From positions 1 to 24,606 of IMG/VR virus record IMGVR_UViG_3300027491_000247: a stretch of DNA of 24,606 nucleotides; one strand, written 5' to 3'. The notes beneath the pieces are model-generated. The model made no database searches and was not told where the DNA came from. It saw nothing but the letters and a program-made list of their open reading frames with translations. The first letter of the stretch is position 1; each line of letters begins with the position of its first letter. Positions 15,097-22,845 of this stretch are shown in pieces. A program made the translations under genes and the position numbers. The DNA is from a virus.

Positions 15097-15951
15097 ATGA
15101 CCTCACGCACCCCCGCGATCCACACGCCGCGCGAGTTCGGCAGCGAGGCCGGCATCCGCGCGGCCCGCGCCGCGGTGGACGCGATCCGCATCCGCCTGGA
15201 GCGGCTGGAATCCTCCCTGGACGCTTCCGGCGAGGCGCTGGAGCGGCAGCGGCGGGCGCTGTTGGAGGCCATCGGCCGCGTGCCCAGGACGGTGGACGTG
15301 CCGGCGCCGGCGGAGGCCGCGCGCCTGCGCGTGGTGGCGGCGCAGCCGCTGGAGCCGGGGCAGGTGCTGGCCTACGGCGCGGCGGGCGCGGTGCCGGCGG
15401 ACACCGGCAACCCGGTGCATGCGGTGGCGCTGCTGGGCGTGGCCATCACGCGGCCGGAAGCGGGCCTGGTGGCGGTGGCCACGGAAGGCCAGGCACTGGA
15501 CTGCGAGACCTGGGCCTGGACGCCGGGCGACGTGCTCTACGCGGCGCCCGGCGGAGGCCTGGCCACCCTGCCGGGCAGCGGGCAATGGCAGCGCCGCGTG
15601 GGCGTGGCGCTGGATGGCGACCGTGTGCTGGTGCTGCCGGGCGAGCCGCTGCTGACACCGGGCGGAGGGCGCTTGCTGCAGCTGCGCGCGGATGGCCGCG
15701 TGGAGGCGGCGGCCATTCCCTACCGCACGGATCGCTACACGGTGACGCCGGCCATGCTCGCGGCGCGCCGCGTGAGCCTGAGCGATGCGCCGGCGGATCC
15801 GCTGGCGGTGGAGCTGTGCGTGCACCACGGCATCGAGCAGAAGCCGGGCGTGGATTTCTCGATATCCGGAGCCGAGCTGTCCTGGGACGGCCTGGCGCTG
15901 GAGCTGCTGCTGGAGAGCGGCGACAGCTTTTCCGTGCGGTACCTCACCTGA
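15097..15951 (+). CDS. Tail fibre or appendage protein
   Basis: A 284-residue protein; ATG 15097 is chosen because the frame upstream crosses the hairpin region. Residues about 12-60 form a charged heptad-like helix (AVDAIRIRLERLESSLDAS) suited to a trimeric coiled coil. Residues about 75-190 contain a beta module with LGVAITRPEAG, WAWTPGDVLYA and RVGVALDGDRVLV, a pattern seen in phage tail fibre and appendage proteins. The C-terminal part is beta-rich and ends GDSFSVRYLT. It heads a run of three tail-surface genes. It probably forms part of the host-recognition apparatus; receptor specificity cannot be read from the sequence. Confidence 0.65.
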   Translation: MTSRTPAIHTPREFGSEAGIRAARAAVDAIRIRLERLESSLDASGEALERQRRALLEAIGRVPRTVDVPAPAEAARLRVVAAQPLEPGQVLAYGAAGAVPADTGNPVHAVALLGVAITRPEAGLVAVATEGQALDCETWAWTPGDVLYAAPGGGLATLPGSGQWQRRVGVALDGDRVLVLPGEPLLTPGGGRLLQLRADGRVEAAAIPYRTDRYTVTPAMLAARRVSLSDAPADPLAVELCVHHGIEQKPGVDFSISGAELSWDGLALELLLESGDSFSVRYLT

Positions 15952-16009
15952 ATCCCAGCGCTGAATCGCAAACCTGACCCCAAAAACCCCTCACACACAA
16001 GGAGCAACC

Positions 16010-17062
16010 ATGTCGCAACTGAAGCGGAAGTTCATCGAGGACAACGCCGTCAACGGCGCCAAGATCCGCCTGGACAACAACGAGATGCTGCGCGGCCGCA
16101 ATGCGGCCAACACGGCGGACATCGACATCCTGAAGGTCACCTCGGCCAACGAGCTGGAGCTGCAGGCGCAGCCCAAGGCCGCCGCGGCGCTGCCGATGCC
16201 CAGCGCCGAGAAGGACTACGTGACCGTGGAATACGTGCAGAACGTGATCAACGGCAAGCAGGACCCGAAGGAGGCAGTGGACGTGCTGGCCATGGCGCCG
16301 CTGGTGCTGTCCGGCGCGACGCCGCTGCTGGTGGACGGCCGCACGATCCAGGACGGTGACGCCATCGGCCTGCTGGCGCAGGTGGCCCCGGCCGAGAACG
16401 GCGTCTACGTGGCCAGCGTGGACGGCGGCAGCTACACGCTGGCGCGCCGCGCGGACTTCGACGAGGACGCGGAGGTGTCCAAGGGCGCGTACTTCCCCGT
16501 GACCAACGGCACGCAGTACGCCGGCTACCAGGTGATCCTGACCACGGAGAACCCGATCACGGTGGGCGTCACACCTCTGAGCTTCGTGGCGTATCCGTCG
16601 GTACTGTCGATCGAGGCCGGCGACATGCTGGCCAAGGTGGGCAACACGCTGTCGGTGGACCTGGCGGCGCTCTCCGGACTGGAGTCCACCAACCCCGGCA
16701 ACGGCAGCGGCCAGCTGCGCGTGAAGACCGACAGCGCGCCGGCGGAGAAGGACCAGACCACGCGGCGCGATCCGGTCAGCGGCGCCACGGTGGCGAAGAA
16801 GTCGCGGCGCCAGGCGGTGACGCTGTCGCCCACCGACATCTCCAACCAGTACGTGGACCTGCCGGACGTGGCGGCGCAGGACTCGGTGCGCCTGGCGGTG
16901 GCCGGTGCCGGCGCGCAGTTCGAGGGTGACGACTTCACGGTGAACTACACCGGCGGCGCCAGCAGCAAGACGCGCCTGGGTTTCGCCGGCGGGCTGGCCA
17001 CCGCGGGCGTGTCGGCGCTGGTAGCGGGCGACAAGATCGCCGTCTACTACCGGGCGTTCTGA
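16010..17062 (+). CDS. Tail fibre-like protein
   Basis: A 350-residue protein with AAGGAG six bases before the ATG. Residues about 95-190 contain the module with ENGVYVASVDGG, RRADFDEDAEV and PITVGVTPLSF, which is widespread in caudovirus tail fibres as a beta domain near the shaft. The N-terminus (KRKFIEDNAVNGAKIRL) resembles the start of attachment domains in tail proteins. The C-terminus is a beta-rich domain (FTVNYTGGASSKTRLGF) ending in IAVYYRAF. Its stop overlaps the start of the glycine-rich tip gene (TGATG), so the two are translationally coupled and probably assemble together. Confidence 0.7.
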   Translation: MSQLKRKFIEDNAVNGAKIRLDNNEMLRGRNAANTADIDILKVTSANELELQAQPKAAAALPMPSAEKDYVTVEYVQNVINGKQDPKEAVDVLAMAPLVLSGATPLLVDGRTIQDGDAIGLLAQVAPAENGVYVASVDGGSYTLARRADFDEDAEVSKGAYFPVTNGTQYAGYQVILTTENPITVGVTPLSFVAYPSVLSIEAGDMLAKVGNTLSVDLAALSGLESTNPGNGSGQLRVKTDSAPAEKDQTTRRDPVSGATVAKKSRRQAVTLSPTDISNQYVDLPDVAAQDSVRLAVAGAGAQFEGDDFTVNYTGGASSKTRLGFAGGLATAGVSALVAGDKIAVYYRAF

Positions 17063-17781
17063 TGGCCACGCTCAAGTATCGCTTCGTGGAGCCGCTGCCG
17101 GCGCTGGCGGCGCAGAACGCGCCGGTGCTGCCCGGCGACGGGCTGCAGGCCATCGTCGGCAAGCTGCAGGGGCAGATCACGCAGTTCGCCGCCTACCCGC
17201 GTCTGTTCGCGGACAACGCCGGCAACGCCGCCGCCAAGAACTGGACGGTGCCGGCCGGCGTGTACGCGCTGAGGTTCCGCCTGATCGGCCCCGGCGCGAG
17301 CGGCGCGGTGGGTCAGGGCAGCGGGCCGCGCTCGGGCGGTGGCGGCGGCGGTGCCGGTGCGCTGTGCGAGGGCACGCTGCGCGTGAACCCCGGCCAGGTG
17401 ATCGCCTACCGCATCCCGCCCGGCGGCTCGGCGGCCACGGCCTGGCTGCTGGCCGAGACCGGCGACGCGCGCATCGTGGCCGGTGCCGGCGCGGCCGGCA
17501 CGGCGGCGGGCCTGGGCGGCAGTGGCGGCAGTGCGGCGGTGGGCGCCGACCATGCCGCGGGCGTGATCGGCCTGCCGGGGCGCAACGGGCGCGGCGGCTT
17601 CTCCGCCACGCTGGCGCTCACCATCCATGATGGCGCCGATACGCTGCTGGGGGCTGGCGGGCGCGGCGGCAAGGATGCCAACGGCGGCGCCGCCACCGGC
17701 TACGGCGCGGGCGGCGGCGGATGCCCCGCCGGCAACACGCCGGGCGCCGGAGCCGCGGCGGCGCTGCTGCTGGAGTACTGA
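17062..17781 (+). CDS. Glycine-rich tail tip / receptor-binding protein
   Basis: A 239-residue protein. Residues 1-65 form a small helical N-terminal part. From about residue 66 (NWTVPAGVYALRFRLIGPGASG) onward it is a glycine-rich beta domain with several poly-Gly runs (SGGGGGGAGA, GLGGSGGSA, GAGGGG), ending GAAAALLLEY. This is the architecture of glycine-rich tail-tip adhesins, in which poly-Gly strands pack under variable surface loops that bind the receptor. It overlaps the upstream fibre gene. Such proteins vary quickly between related phages, so this is probably the main host-range determinant here. Confidence 0.72.
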   Translation: MATLKYRFVEPLPALAAQNAPVLPGDGLQAIVGKLQGQITQFAAYPRLFADNAGNAAAKNWTVPAGVYALRFRLIGPGASGAVGQGSGPRSGGGGGGAGALCEGTLRVNPGQVIAYRIPPGGSAATAWLLAETGDARIVAGAGAAGTAAGLGGSGGSAAVGADHAAGVIGLPGRNGRGGFSATLALTIHDGADTLLGAGGRGGKDANGGAATGYGAGGGGCPAGNTPGAGAAAALLLEY

Positions 17782-17783
17782 GC

Positions 17784-18173
17784 ATGGCACTCCAAGCTGC
17801 CGACATCCGCCGCGAATGGCCGCGCATCCGCGGCGCCGTGGCCGCCATCCTCGCCGGAGACGACGAGACGCCGGAGGAGGTCTACGCGGAGTGCCGCTTC
17901 GGCCACGCGCAGCTCTACACCTGCCCCGAGGGCTTCGTGGTGCTGAAAAAGTACCGGCGCGAGGACAACGGCCGCCCGGAGTTGCTGCTGTGGCTGGCGC
18001 AGGGCGCCGGCGGCGGCCTGACGCCGCGCTACCTGCCGCAACTGGAGCAGATCGCCCGCGACGTGGGCGCGGCGACGCTGGCCTTGCGCACGCGCCGCCG
18101 CGGCTTCGAGCGCCTGCTGGACCCGCGCTGGCGGCTGCGCGCGGTGGAATACCAACTCGATATCCAGGAGTGA
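17784..18173 (+). CDS. Small virion protein, T7 gp13-position homologue candidate
   Basis: A 129-residue protein starting two bases after the previous stop. It reads as an N-terminal helix, then strands with FGHAQLYTCPEGFVVLKKY and PELLLWLAQGAG, a helix (LPQLEQIARDVGAATLALR), then FERLLDPRWRLRAVEYQLDI. That beta-helix-beta plan with a late RGFERLLD turn resembles acetyltransferase-like (GNAT) small proteins at the gp13 position in T7-like phages. No clear acetyl-CoA loop is intact, so a structural rather than enzymatic role is more likely. The similarity is one of layout only. Confidence 0.55.
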   Translation: MALQAADIRREWPRIRGAVAAILAGDDETPEEVYAECRFGHAQLYTCPEGFVVLKKYRREDNGRPELLLWLAQGAGGGLTPRYLPQLEQIARDVGAATLALRTRRRGFERLLDPRWRLRAVEYQLDIQE

Positions 18174-18178
18174 ATCAC

Positions 18179-18859
18179 ATGGGAAGCAAACCCAAGGCGC
18201 CCGGCGAGACCGCCGAGCAGAAAGAGATGGCCGCGATCGCGGCCGAGTCCTACGACGACTGGCGCGAGCGCTGGCTGCCGCTGCAGCAGAGCTTTTTCGA
18301 GGACACGATGGACGTGGCGCCGCGCCGGCGCCAGGCGCTGGACACCGCCGCCACCGACTACGCCCAGGCCTTCGGCCGCGCGCAGCAGGGCCTGGAGAGC
18401 CGGCTCTTCGGCAGCGGCGCGGCGCCCGGCTCCGGGCGCTACGCGATGGGCCTGGCCGGCTTCGCCGACGACCGTGCGCAGGCCCTGGGCCAGGGCATGG
18501 CGGACGTGGACGCACTGATCGACGACCAGTACGCCCAGGGCCTGCAGGCGCTGATCGATATCGGCCGCGGCGAGCGCACGCAGGCGCTGCAGGGCCTGTC
18601 GGAGGCGGCGGACCTGGCGCAGCGCCGCTCGCTGGCCGATGCGCAGAACGCCTTCCAGGGCCGCGCCGCGATGCAGGACGCCATCGGCTCGGCGGCGGGC
18701 ATGGCGGCGGCGTATGGATTGCGGGGCAAGGCGACGCCGGCCGGCGGTTCGCCCTCGTCACTGTCCACCTACGGCAGCTTCGACGCGATTGCCGACGGTT
18801 CGATGACGCCCGATTTCGGAACGATGTCGCTGCAGCCGGGTTCGCGGTACGGGTTCTGA
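18179..18859 (+). CDS. Internal virion protein candidate (gp14-like position)
   Basis: A 226-residue, Ala/Gln/Asp-rich helical protein. It begins MGSKPKAPGETAEQKEMAAIAAESYDDW, then long amphipathic helices. A less polar Ala/Gly-rich stretch (IGSAAGMAAAYGLRG, about residues 172-186) is followed by a Gly/Ser-rich tail ending QPGSRYGF. In T7-like phages the protein at this position is ejected into the cell envelope during infection. There are no catalytic motifs or cysteines. The order fibre, small protein, helical internal proteins and transglycosylase supports the assignment. Confidence 0.62.
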   Translation: MGSKPKAPGETAEQKEMAAIAAESYDDWRERWLPLQQSFFEDTMDVAPRRRQALDTAATDYAQAFGRAQQGLESRLFGSGAAPGSGRYAMGLAGFADDRAQALGQGMADVDALIDDQYAQGLQALIDIGRGERTQALQGLSEAADLAQRRSLADAQNAFQGRAAMQDAIGSAAGMAAAYGLRGKATPAGGSPSSLSTYGSFDAIADGSMTPDFGTMSLQPGSRYGF

Positions 18860-18893
18860 CGGATTCGCCCGCGCCGCTTGCTTCTGCCTTGTC

Positions 18894-18914
18894 GCCTCTC
18901 CCCTTGGGAGAGGC
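18894..18914. terminator. Hairpin between internal virion protein genes
   Basis: GCCTCTCCC pairs with GGGAGAGGC around a CTT loop, followed by CGGATTTTC. It lies 35 bases after the upstream stop and 39 bases before the next ATG. The weak T-run suggests partial termination; it also resembles the CCCTCTCCC repeat seen at 1877. Confidence 0.5.
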
Positions 18915-18952
18915 CGGATTTTCGCATTCATTCACCCTGACCAGGAGTTTCC

Positions 18953-19411
18953 ATGTTCACCATCCCCGCCTCCCTGGAGGCTCCCGATGCGCAGCCGAGC
19001 TATCGCAACGCACTGGGCATTTCCAGCCGCGACAAGCACTACGCCAGCAAGACGCAGGCCGCCATCCGCCGCGCCGACTTCGAGCGCTACAAGCAGCACA
19101 TCCGCCCGATCGAGGACCGGCTGATCTGGATGTACGACAACCCGGAACTGCGCGCCAACGGCGTGCAGTCTGCGCGCGACGCGGTGGCGCGCAGCTTCCG
19201 CCAGGGCGGCCAGGCGCTGCGCGAGCGCCTGGCGGGCCAGGGCCTGGCCTTGTCGCCGCAGCAGCAGGCTGCCATGGCGCGTCGGCAGGACCTGGCCCAG
19301 GGCCTGGCGGACGCCAACGCCGCCAACCGTGCCAACCGTGCCTTCGACCAGCGCAATGCGCGGATCATGACCGGCGGCGCTCCGCGCTACGGCCTGGGAG
19401 GTGTGCAATGA
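18953..19411 (+). CDS. Internal virion protein candidate, hypothetical
   Basis: A 152-residue protein with AGGAG five bases before the ATG. It is strongly helical, basic and Gln/Ala/Arg-rich, with segments such as YASKTQAAIRRADFERYKQH, RLAGQGLALSPQQQAAMARR and ANRANRAFDQRNARIM. It ends in a short Gly-rich tail. It overlaps the next gene by ATGA. Proteins with this composition in this part of podovirus genomes are usually packaged inside the head or core. The family is not recognised. Confidence 0.62.
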   Translation: MFTIPASLEAPDAQPSYRNALGISSRDKHYASKTQAAIRRADFERYKQHIRPIEDRLIWMYDNPELRANGVQSARDAVARSFRQGGQALRERLAGQGLALSPQQQAAMARRQDLAQGLADANAANRANRAFDQRNARIMTGGAPRYGLGGVQ

Positions 19412-19686
19412 GCGGTTTGCTCGGCACGGCCATGGCCGCCAAGAACGAGACCGGCCAGCTCTGGGGCGCGGCGGCGAACCGCGAGGAATCGCTGAACGCC
19501 GCACGCAGCGCCTTCAAGGCGGCGGAGGACCAGCAGCGTGCGCAGATGGTGGGCACCGGTGCCGGCATCGGCGCGGCGGTTGGGCTCGGCTCCGCCGCTG
19601 TGGGCGCGAAGCTGGGCATGGCGGCAGGACCCGTCGGTGCCCTGGTCGGCGCCGGCGCCGGCCTGCTGATCGACGCATTGTTCTGA
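19408..19686 (+). CDS. Small Gly/Ala-rich membrane-active virion protein candidate
   Basis: A 92-residue protein coupled to the upstream gene by ATGA. Residues 1-45 form a helical Ala/Glu/Arg part. From about residue 47 it is a continuous Gly/Ala-rich hydrophobic segment with GxxxG patterns (GTGAGIGAAVGLGSAAVGAK, then GPVGALVGAGAGLLIDALF). Such segments occur in ejected virion proteins that line a transenvelope channel, and also in some holins and bacteriocins. Because it sits among internal virion proteins and is not next to an endolysin cassette, I favour a channel component. No signal peptide is seen. Confidence 0.6.
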   Translation: MSGLLGTAMAAKNETGQLWGAAANREESLNAARSAFKAAEDQQRAQMVGTGAGIGAAVGLGSAAVGAKLGMAAGPVGALVGAGAGLLIDALF

Positions 19687-19696
19687 AGGAGAACCC

Positions 19697-20236
19697 ATGA
19701 AAGACACGAAAGCACAACGCGCCGCCGAGTTCCTGCGCAGCGACTTCGCCGCGCAGTTCGACGACCCGGCGTTCCGCCGCGCCGCGCTGCGCTACGATGC
19801 CGCCGTCAACGACGGTGGCGACACGGCGGGCCTGACGGGCGCGGAGCTGTACGCCTTTGCCAACCGCCTGTTCGTCCGCGAGCTGCGCCAGGGCCTGGGC
19901 GAGCGCCTGCGCGACGGCGGCGTCGTCACCGCCAAGCGCCTGGTCGCGGCCTACCTGGACGGCGACGCGGTGATCCTGGAACTGGACATCCGTGCCCGCC
20001 GCCCGGACGGCAGCGAGTACGACTACCGCGCCCCGGTGACGCGCGGCCGCACGTCCGCCGACACCGACGAGGTGCTGCGTCTCCCGCTGCGCCGCCTGCG
20101 CGACCGCCTGCGCGGCGCGGCGATGCTGGCTGCAGGCATCGAGCGGGCCGGTGGGCGTGACCGGGTGCTGGGACTGCTGCAGAGCGCGGCGCCGCGGACC
20201 ACGGCCCTGCGTGGGTTGCAGGGAGGTGCCCGATGA
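19697..20236 (+). CDS. Hypothetical virion protein with C-terminal TALRG motif
   Basis: A 179-residue protein with AAGGAG five bases before the ATG. It is helical and charged, rich in Arg and Asp, with a short strand region (DAVILELDIRARRPDGSEYDY) near 90-110. It ends LQSAAPRTTALRGLQGGAR. The TTALRGL segment (169-174) matches the N-terminal KTALRG/RTALRG segments of both toxins and the transglycosylase of this element. Its stop overlaps the next ATG (ATGA), with GGGAGG upstream of that start. The function is unknown; the position suggests packaging with internal proteins. Confidence 0.6.
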   Translation: MKDTKAQRAAEFLRSDFAAQFDDPAFRRAALRYDAAVNDGGDTAGLTGAELYAFANRLFVRELRQGLGERLRDGGVVTAKRLVAAYLDGDAVILELDIRARRPDGSEYDYRAPVTRGRTSADTDEVLRLPLRRLRDRLRGAAMLAAGIERAGGRDRVLGLLQSAAPRTTALRGLQGGAR

Positions 20237-20796
20237 GCCGCGGCGGCTTTCGCGCCGCCGGATTCATGGATGGCTTCATGAACGGCTTCGACTTCGTGGA
20301 CCGGCTGCAGCGCCTGGACCAGGAGCGCAGCGACCGGCGTGCTCGCGATGCGCAGGAGGATGCCTATCGGCAGCAACTCTACGATCTGAGGGAGGGGCAG
20401 GAACAGGAGCGCGGCCGCAGCGACGACGCCTTGCTGACCGAGGAGCAACTGCGGGTGCGGGCGCAACGCAGGTATGACGAGGAGATGCAGTCGCACGAAA
20501 GCAACAGGCGCGCCCGGGACTTCCGGGACTGGCAGATGGAGCGCGAGCGCGCGGCGGCGGCATCGGCAGCGCCTGCCAGCAGGAGCAACGTGAGGCCCGG
20601 AAGGCTGGATCGCCGCAGGGCGCTGGGAGAAGACATCCGCGCGTTGCAGGCCCTGTCACCCTACATCCGCAATGAACGGCTTCTGGAGCAACTGCGGGGC
20701 GAATACGGCCTTCTGGAAGGCCACACCGCCACGTCTCCGAAGACCGGCCAACGCCTGATCCACCGTTCCGGCCGCTGGGAGGCCATCCATGAGTGA
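20233..20796 (+). CDS. Coiled-coil virion protein with N-terminal FxxF/GxDF motif
   Basis: A 187-residue protein. Residues 11-21 (FMDGFMNGFDF) align with FLKDFLHGYDF of the type 44-like toxins. Residues about 25-115 are a long charged helix very rich in Arg, Glu, Gln and Asp, likely a coiled coil. A C-terminal helical part (LGEDIRALQALSPYIRNERL) follows, with a short tail including TGQRLIHRSGRWEAIHE. It overlaps both neighbours (ATGA upstream; eight bases downstream with the transglycosylase), implying tight co-translation. Likely a structural or adaptor internal virion protein; no enzyme motif is visible. Confidence 0.62.
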   Translation: MSRGGFRAAGFMDGFMNGFDFVDRLQRLDQERSDRRARDAQEDAYRQQLYDLREGQEQERGRSDDALLTEEQLRVRAQRRYDEEMQSHESNRRARDFRDWQMERERAAAASAAPASRSNVRPGRLDRRRALGEDIRALQALSPYIRNERLLEQLRGEYGLLEGHTATSPKTGQRLIHRSGRWEAIHE

Positions 20797-21889
20797 GCGT
20801 TTGCCGCCGGGATTCGTGCTGGATCCGGTCAAGCCGCCGGTTCGGGGCCTGAAGGGCATGGAGAAGGTCGAACCGAAGACTCCGAGCAATCCTGTGAAGA
20901 AGACTGCCCTGCGGGGAGTTGCCGAACCGGCTCTGCCCGAGGCAGTGACCCCAGCGCCTGAGGGAATGCTGGCGCGTGCCGGCTGGGCGGACCGGCAGGG
21001 CCTGCAGGGCATGCTGGGCGGCCTGCGCGCCGGCTGTGCGGATGCCCCTTGGACCGCCCTGCTACAAGATGCTGCCCATGGCTCCAGCTACCGGCCGGTG
21101 GATGAAAGCTGCGCTCGGAACCACCCCGACTACGTGACGCCCCATCCGCCGTTGAAGCGATTCTCCAATGCCAGGGGGTGGCGGGACATGGAGACGGCGT
21201 GGACTCAGGATGCACAGCGGCAGGTCATTCGACAGGGAGTCGCTGCTTTCAAGGAGGACGGCGCTCCGCTCTACGAAATTGGCCCTGTCGTGACTTCAGG
21301 GCAGGGCAGGTTCGACGCGCTCATTATGGAATCCCTGCGTCCATATCCTGACATTGATCCATTGATCTATAAGTCCTTGCTCTTTCAGGAGTCAAAGATG
21401 GAGCCCAAGAGGACAAATCCCCAAGGTTTCGCTGGTGTGGCGCAACTCGGGAAGCGGACGGCTATTGATGAGGCAAAGCTTAGCGTCGGGGCAACCGCGA
21501 AGAGAAATGGGAAATGGGAATATGATCCTAAGGATCAGCGTTTTGATCCTGAAAAAGCCATTCCGGGGGCGGCGAAGGTTCTGAGCATGAAGATGAGGGA
21601 TATTGATCGTTATCTTCAAAAGAAGGGCATCCAGGATCAGTACTCGTCTGAAGAGAAGTGGCAGTTCTATCTGGCTGCATATAATGCAGGGCAGGGTACC
21701 GTTACTCGCACGATTGAGATGGCTATTCAGGCAGGCGTCCCTGCCCCGACTTGGGATGACCTTATTGCAGGAAATCCAACTGAAAGTCATTTGTGGAAGG
21801 GCATGGGAACGTTAAGATCAGCTCAGAAATATCAGGAGATAAGTAAATTTCCACGGGAAGTGCTAGCCCGCTTCCATGAGGAAAAATAG
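20789..21889 (+). CDS. Lytic transglycosylase, internal virion / effector protein
   Basis: A 366-residue protein; the ATG overlaps the upstream gene by eight bases and has GGGAGG seven bases before it. Residues about 190-330 have the SLT/goose-lysozyme-like pattern. LLFQESKMEP carries the catalytic Glu at 201, GFAGVAQL lies at 213-220 (the GxxGxxQL motif), and AAYNAGQGTV lies at 297-306. This enzyme cleaves peptidoglycan glycan strands. The N-terminal 130 residues are Pro-rich with TALRG at 39-43. GC content drops sharply after about 21250, so the catalytic half looks like a separate, replaceable module. The position matches T7 gp16-type ejected transglycosylase. The secreted protein downstream suggests it may also act as a toxin with immunity. 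The catalytic call is firm. Confidence 0.85.
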   Translation: MSERLPPGFVLDPVKPPVRGLKGMEKVEPKTPSNPVKKTALRGVAEPALPEAVTPAPEGMLARAGWADRQGLQGMLGGLRAGCADAPWTALLQDAAHGSSYRPVDESCARNHPDYVTPHPPLKRFSNARGWRDMETAWTQDAQRQVIRQGVAAFKEDGAPLYEIGPVVTSGQGRFDALIMESLRPYPDIDPLIYKSLLFQESKMEPKRTNPQGFAGVAQLGKRTAIDEAKLSVGATAKRNGKWEYDPKDQRFDPEKAIPGAAKVLSMKMRDIDRYLQKKGIQDQYSSEEKWQFYLAAYNAGQGTVTRTIEMAIQAGVPAPTWDDLIAGNPTESHLWKGMGTLRSAQKYQEISKFPREVLARFHEEK

Positions 21890-21984
21890 GTGAAGAACTG
21901 CACCGTTTTTGCACATGTTTTTGTTGAAATGGTGAGAGGCCGGCACGCCGGAGAATTGCAGATAGGGCTTTTAAGAGGAGGGGT

Positions 21985-22554
21985 ATGAAAGACGCGTTTC
22001 GGTCAGTGGTACTCAGGGGATTGCTCGCGTTCCTGATGCCAGCATCAGGGGCTGTTTGGGCACAAAATGGGGCAATTCCCATAGAGGCACCCCCTAGAGA
22101 CGTAAAACCCTTTGATGTCTGCCCGCTGGAGATGCGTAAGATCGCTCGATTCGAGCAGTCCGAGGATCTACCCAAGAAGCTCTTTGTTCGTTACGAAGAT
22201 GGAGAGGTGAAGCATGTTTTCACCGCAAGTCCAAAGGCGAAGATGATCTGGGGAAACTTCGAAGACTACATTCCTGAGAATCGATGGATTCTTGTACGTG
22301 AGAGGGATGAAAACCGAGAGCTTGGGAGTCATGTCTTTTACTTGCCTGCCCTGCGGGAAATAAAGCCGGATAACTTTGGCTATAACGAACATCAGTTGAA
22401 AATCCTGGGTGTGGATTACGTCCAGCCTTTGAACGGTAAAGATAAAATTGATGTTCTAAGTGTTCGCATCAAGGGAAAGGATCGTCAGTACGCCTTGTTT
22501 GATCTGGAGCCCCTTCTGAACAAGGCTTGTTCCTTCGTGGACGGGCGCCGATAG
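21985..22554 (+). CDS. Secreted hypothetical protein, candidate transglycosylase immunity
   Basis: A 189-residue protein with AGGAGG just upstream of ATG 21985. Residues 1-26 form a signal peptide: MKDAFRSVVLR, a hydrophobic core, and a VWA/Q cleavage site. The mature part is about 160 residues with two cysteines (in DVCPLEM and KACSFV), strand-rich (RYEDGEVKHVF, DVLSVRIKGKDRQYALFDLE). It is not a known lysozyme inhibitor by eye. It is low in GC like the transglycosylase catalytic half and lies 95 bases after it; that gap shows only the ribosome binding site. A periplasmic protein next to a peptidoglycan hydrolase is the arrangement of effector and immunity pairs, but it could be a lysogenic conversion gene. 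Confidence 0.65.
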   Translation: MKDAFRSVVLRGLLAFLMPASGAVWAQNGAIPIEAPPRDVKPFDVCPLEMRKIARFEQSEDLPKKLFVRYEDGEVKHVFTASPKAKMIWGNFEDYIPENRWILVRERDENRELGSHVFYLPALREIKPDNFGYNEHQLKILGVDYVQPLNGKDKIDVLSVRIKGKDRQYALFDLEPLLNKACSFVDGRR

Positions 22555-22622
22555 TTGGTCGGTCTCGCGCAGGCGGAGGGCAATCTCTACCGGCGTCTGT
22601 ATCTGCTCCGGGCAATGTTCTT

Positions 22623-22653
22623 GAACCCCACCTCTCCGGCGGGGTTCCTTTTT
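22623..22653. terminator. Rho-independent terminator ending the prophage block
   Basis: GAACCCC(A)CC pairs with GG(C)GGGGTTC around a TCTCC loop, followed by CTTTTT. It is the last transcription signal before the eptA-like gene. The remainder of the 22555-22845 gap shows no tRNA, no recognisable att repeat and no convincing gene. Confidence 0.85.
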
Positions 22654-22785
22654 GGGGCTTCCCGTTCCCAGGCTAGAGGGGCTGGCCCTGGAAATCTCCC
22701 AGCCTGGCTGGATCGCGTAGCGGATAGCCCCCGGATAGACAAAACCCACTACAGCAACGCTGCCAGGCGGTTCTTGTCCCTGGCG

Positions 22786-22815
22786 TTGACATGACGGTTA
22801 CACGGCGGCGATTAA
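22786..22815 (+). promoter_or_regulatory. Possible sigma-70 promoter for the eptA-like gene
   Basis: A perfect TTGACA at 22786-22791 is followed after 18 bases by GATTAA at 22810-22815, a poor -10 box. The start codon lies 30 bases beyond. Weak -10 boxes are common in activator-dependent genes, and eptA homologues are often under two-component control, but no operator is recognised here. Confidence 0.4.
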
Positions 22816-22845
22816 GGTGCAGGCTCCCTTGTTCCAGGTGCCCGC

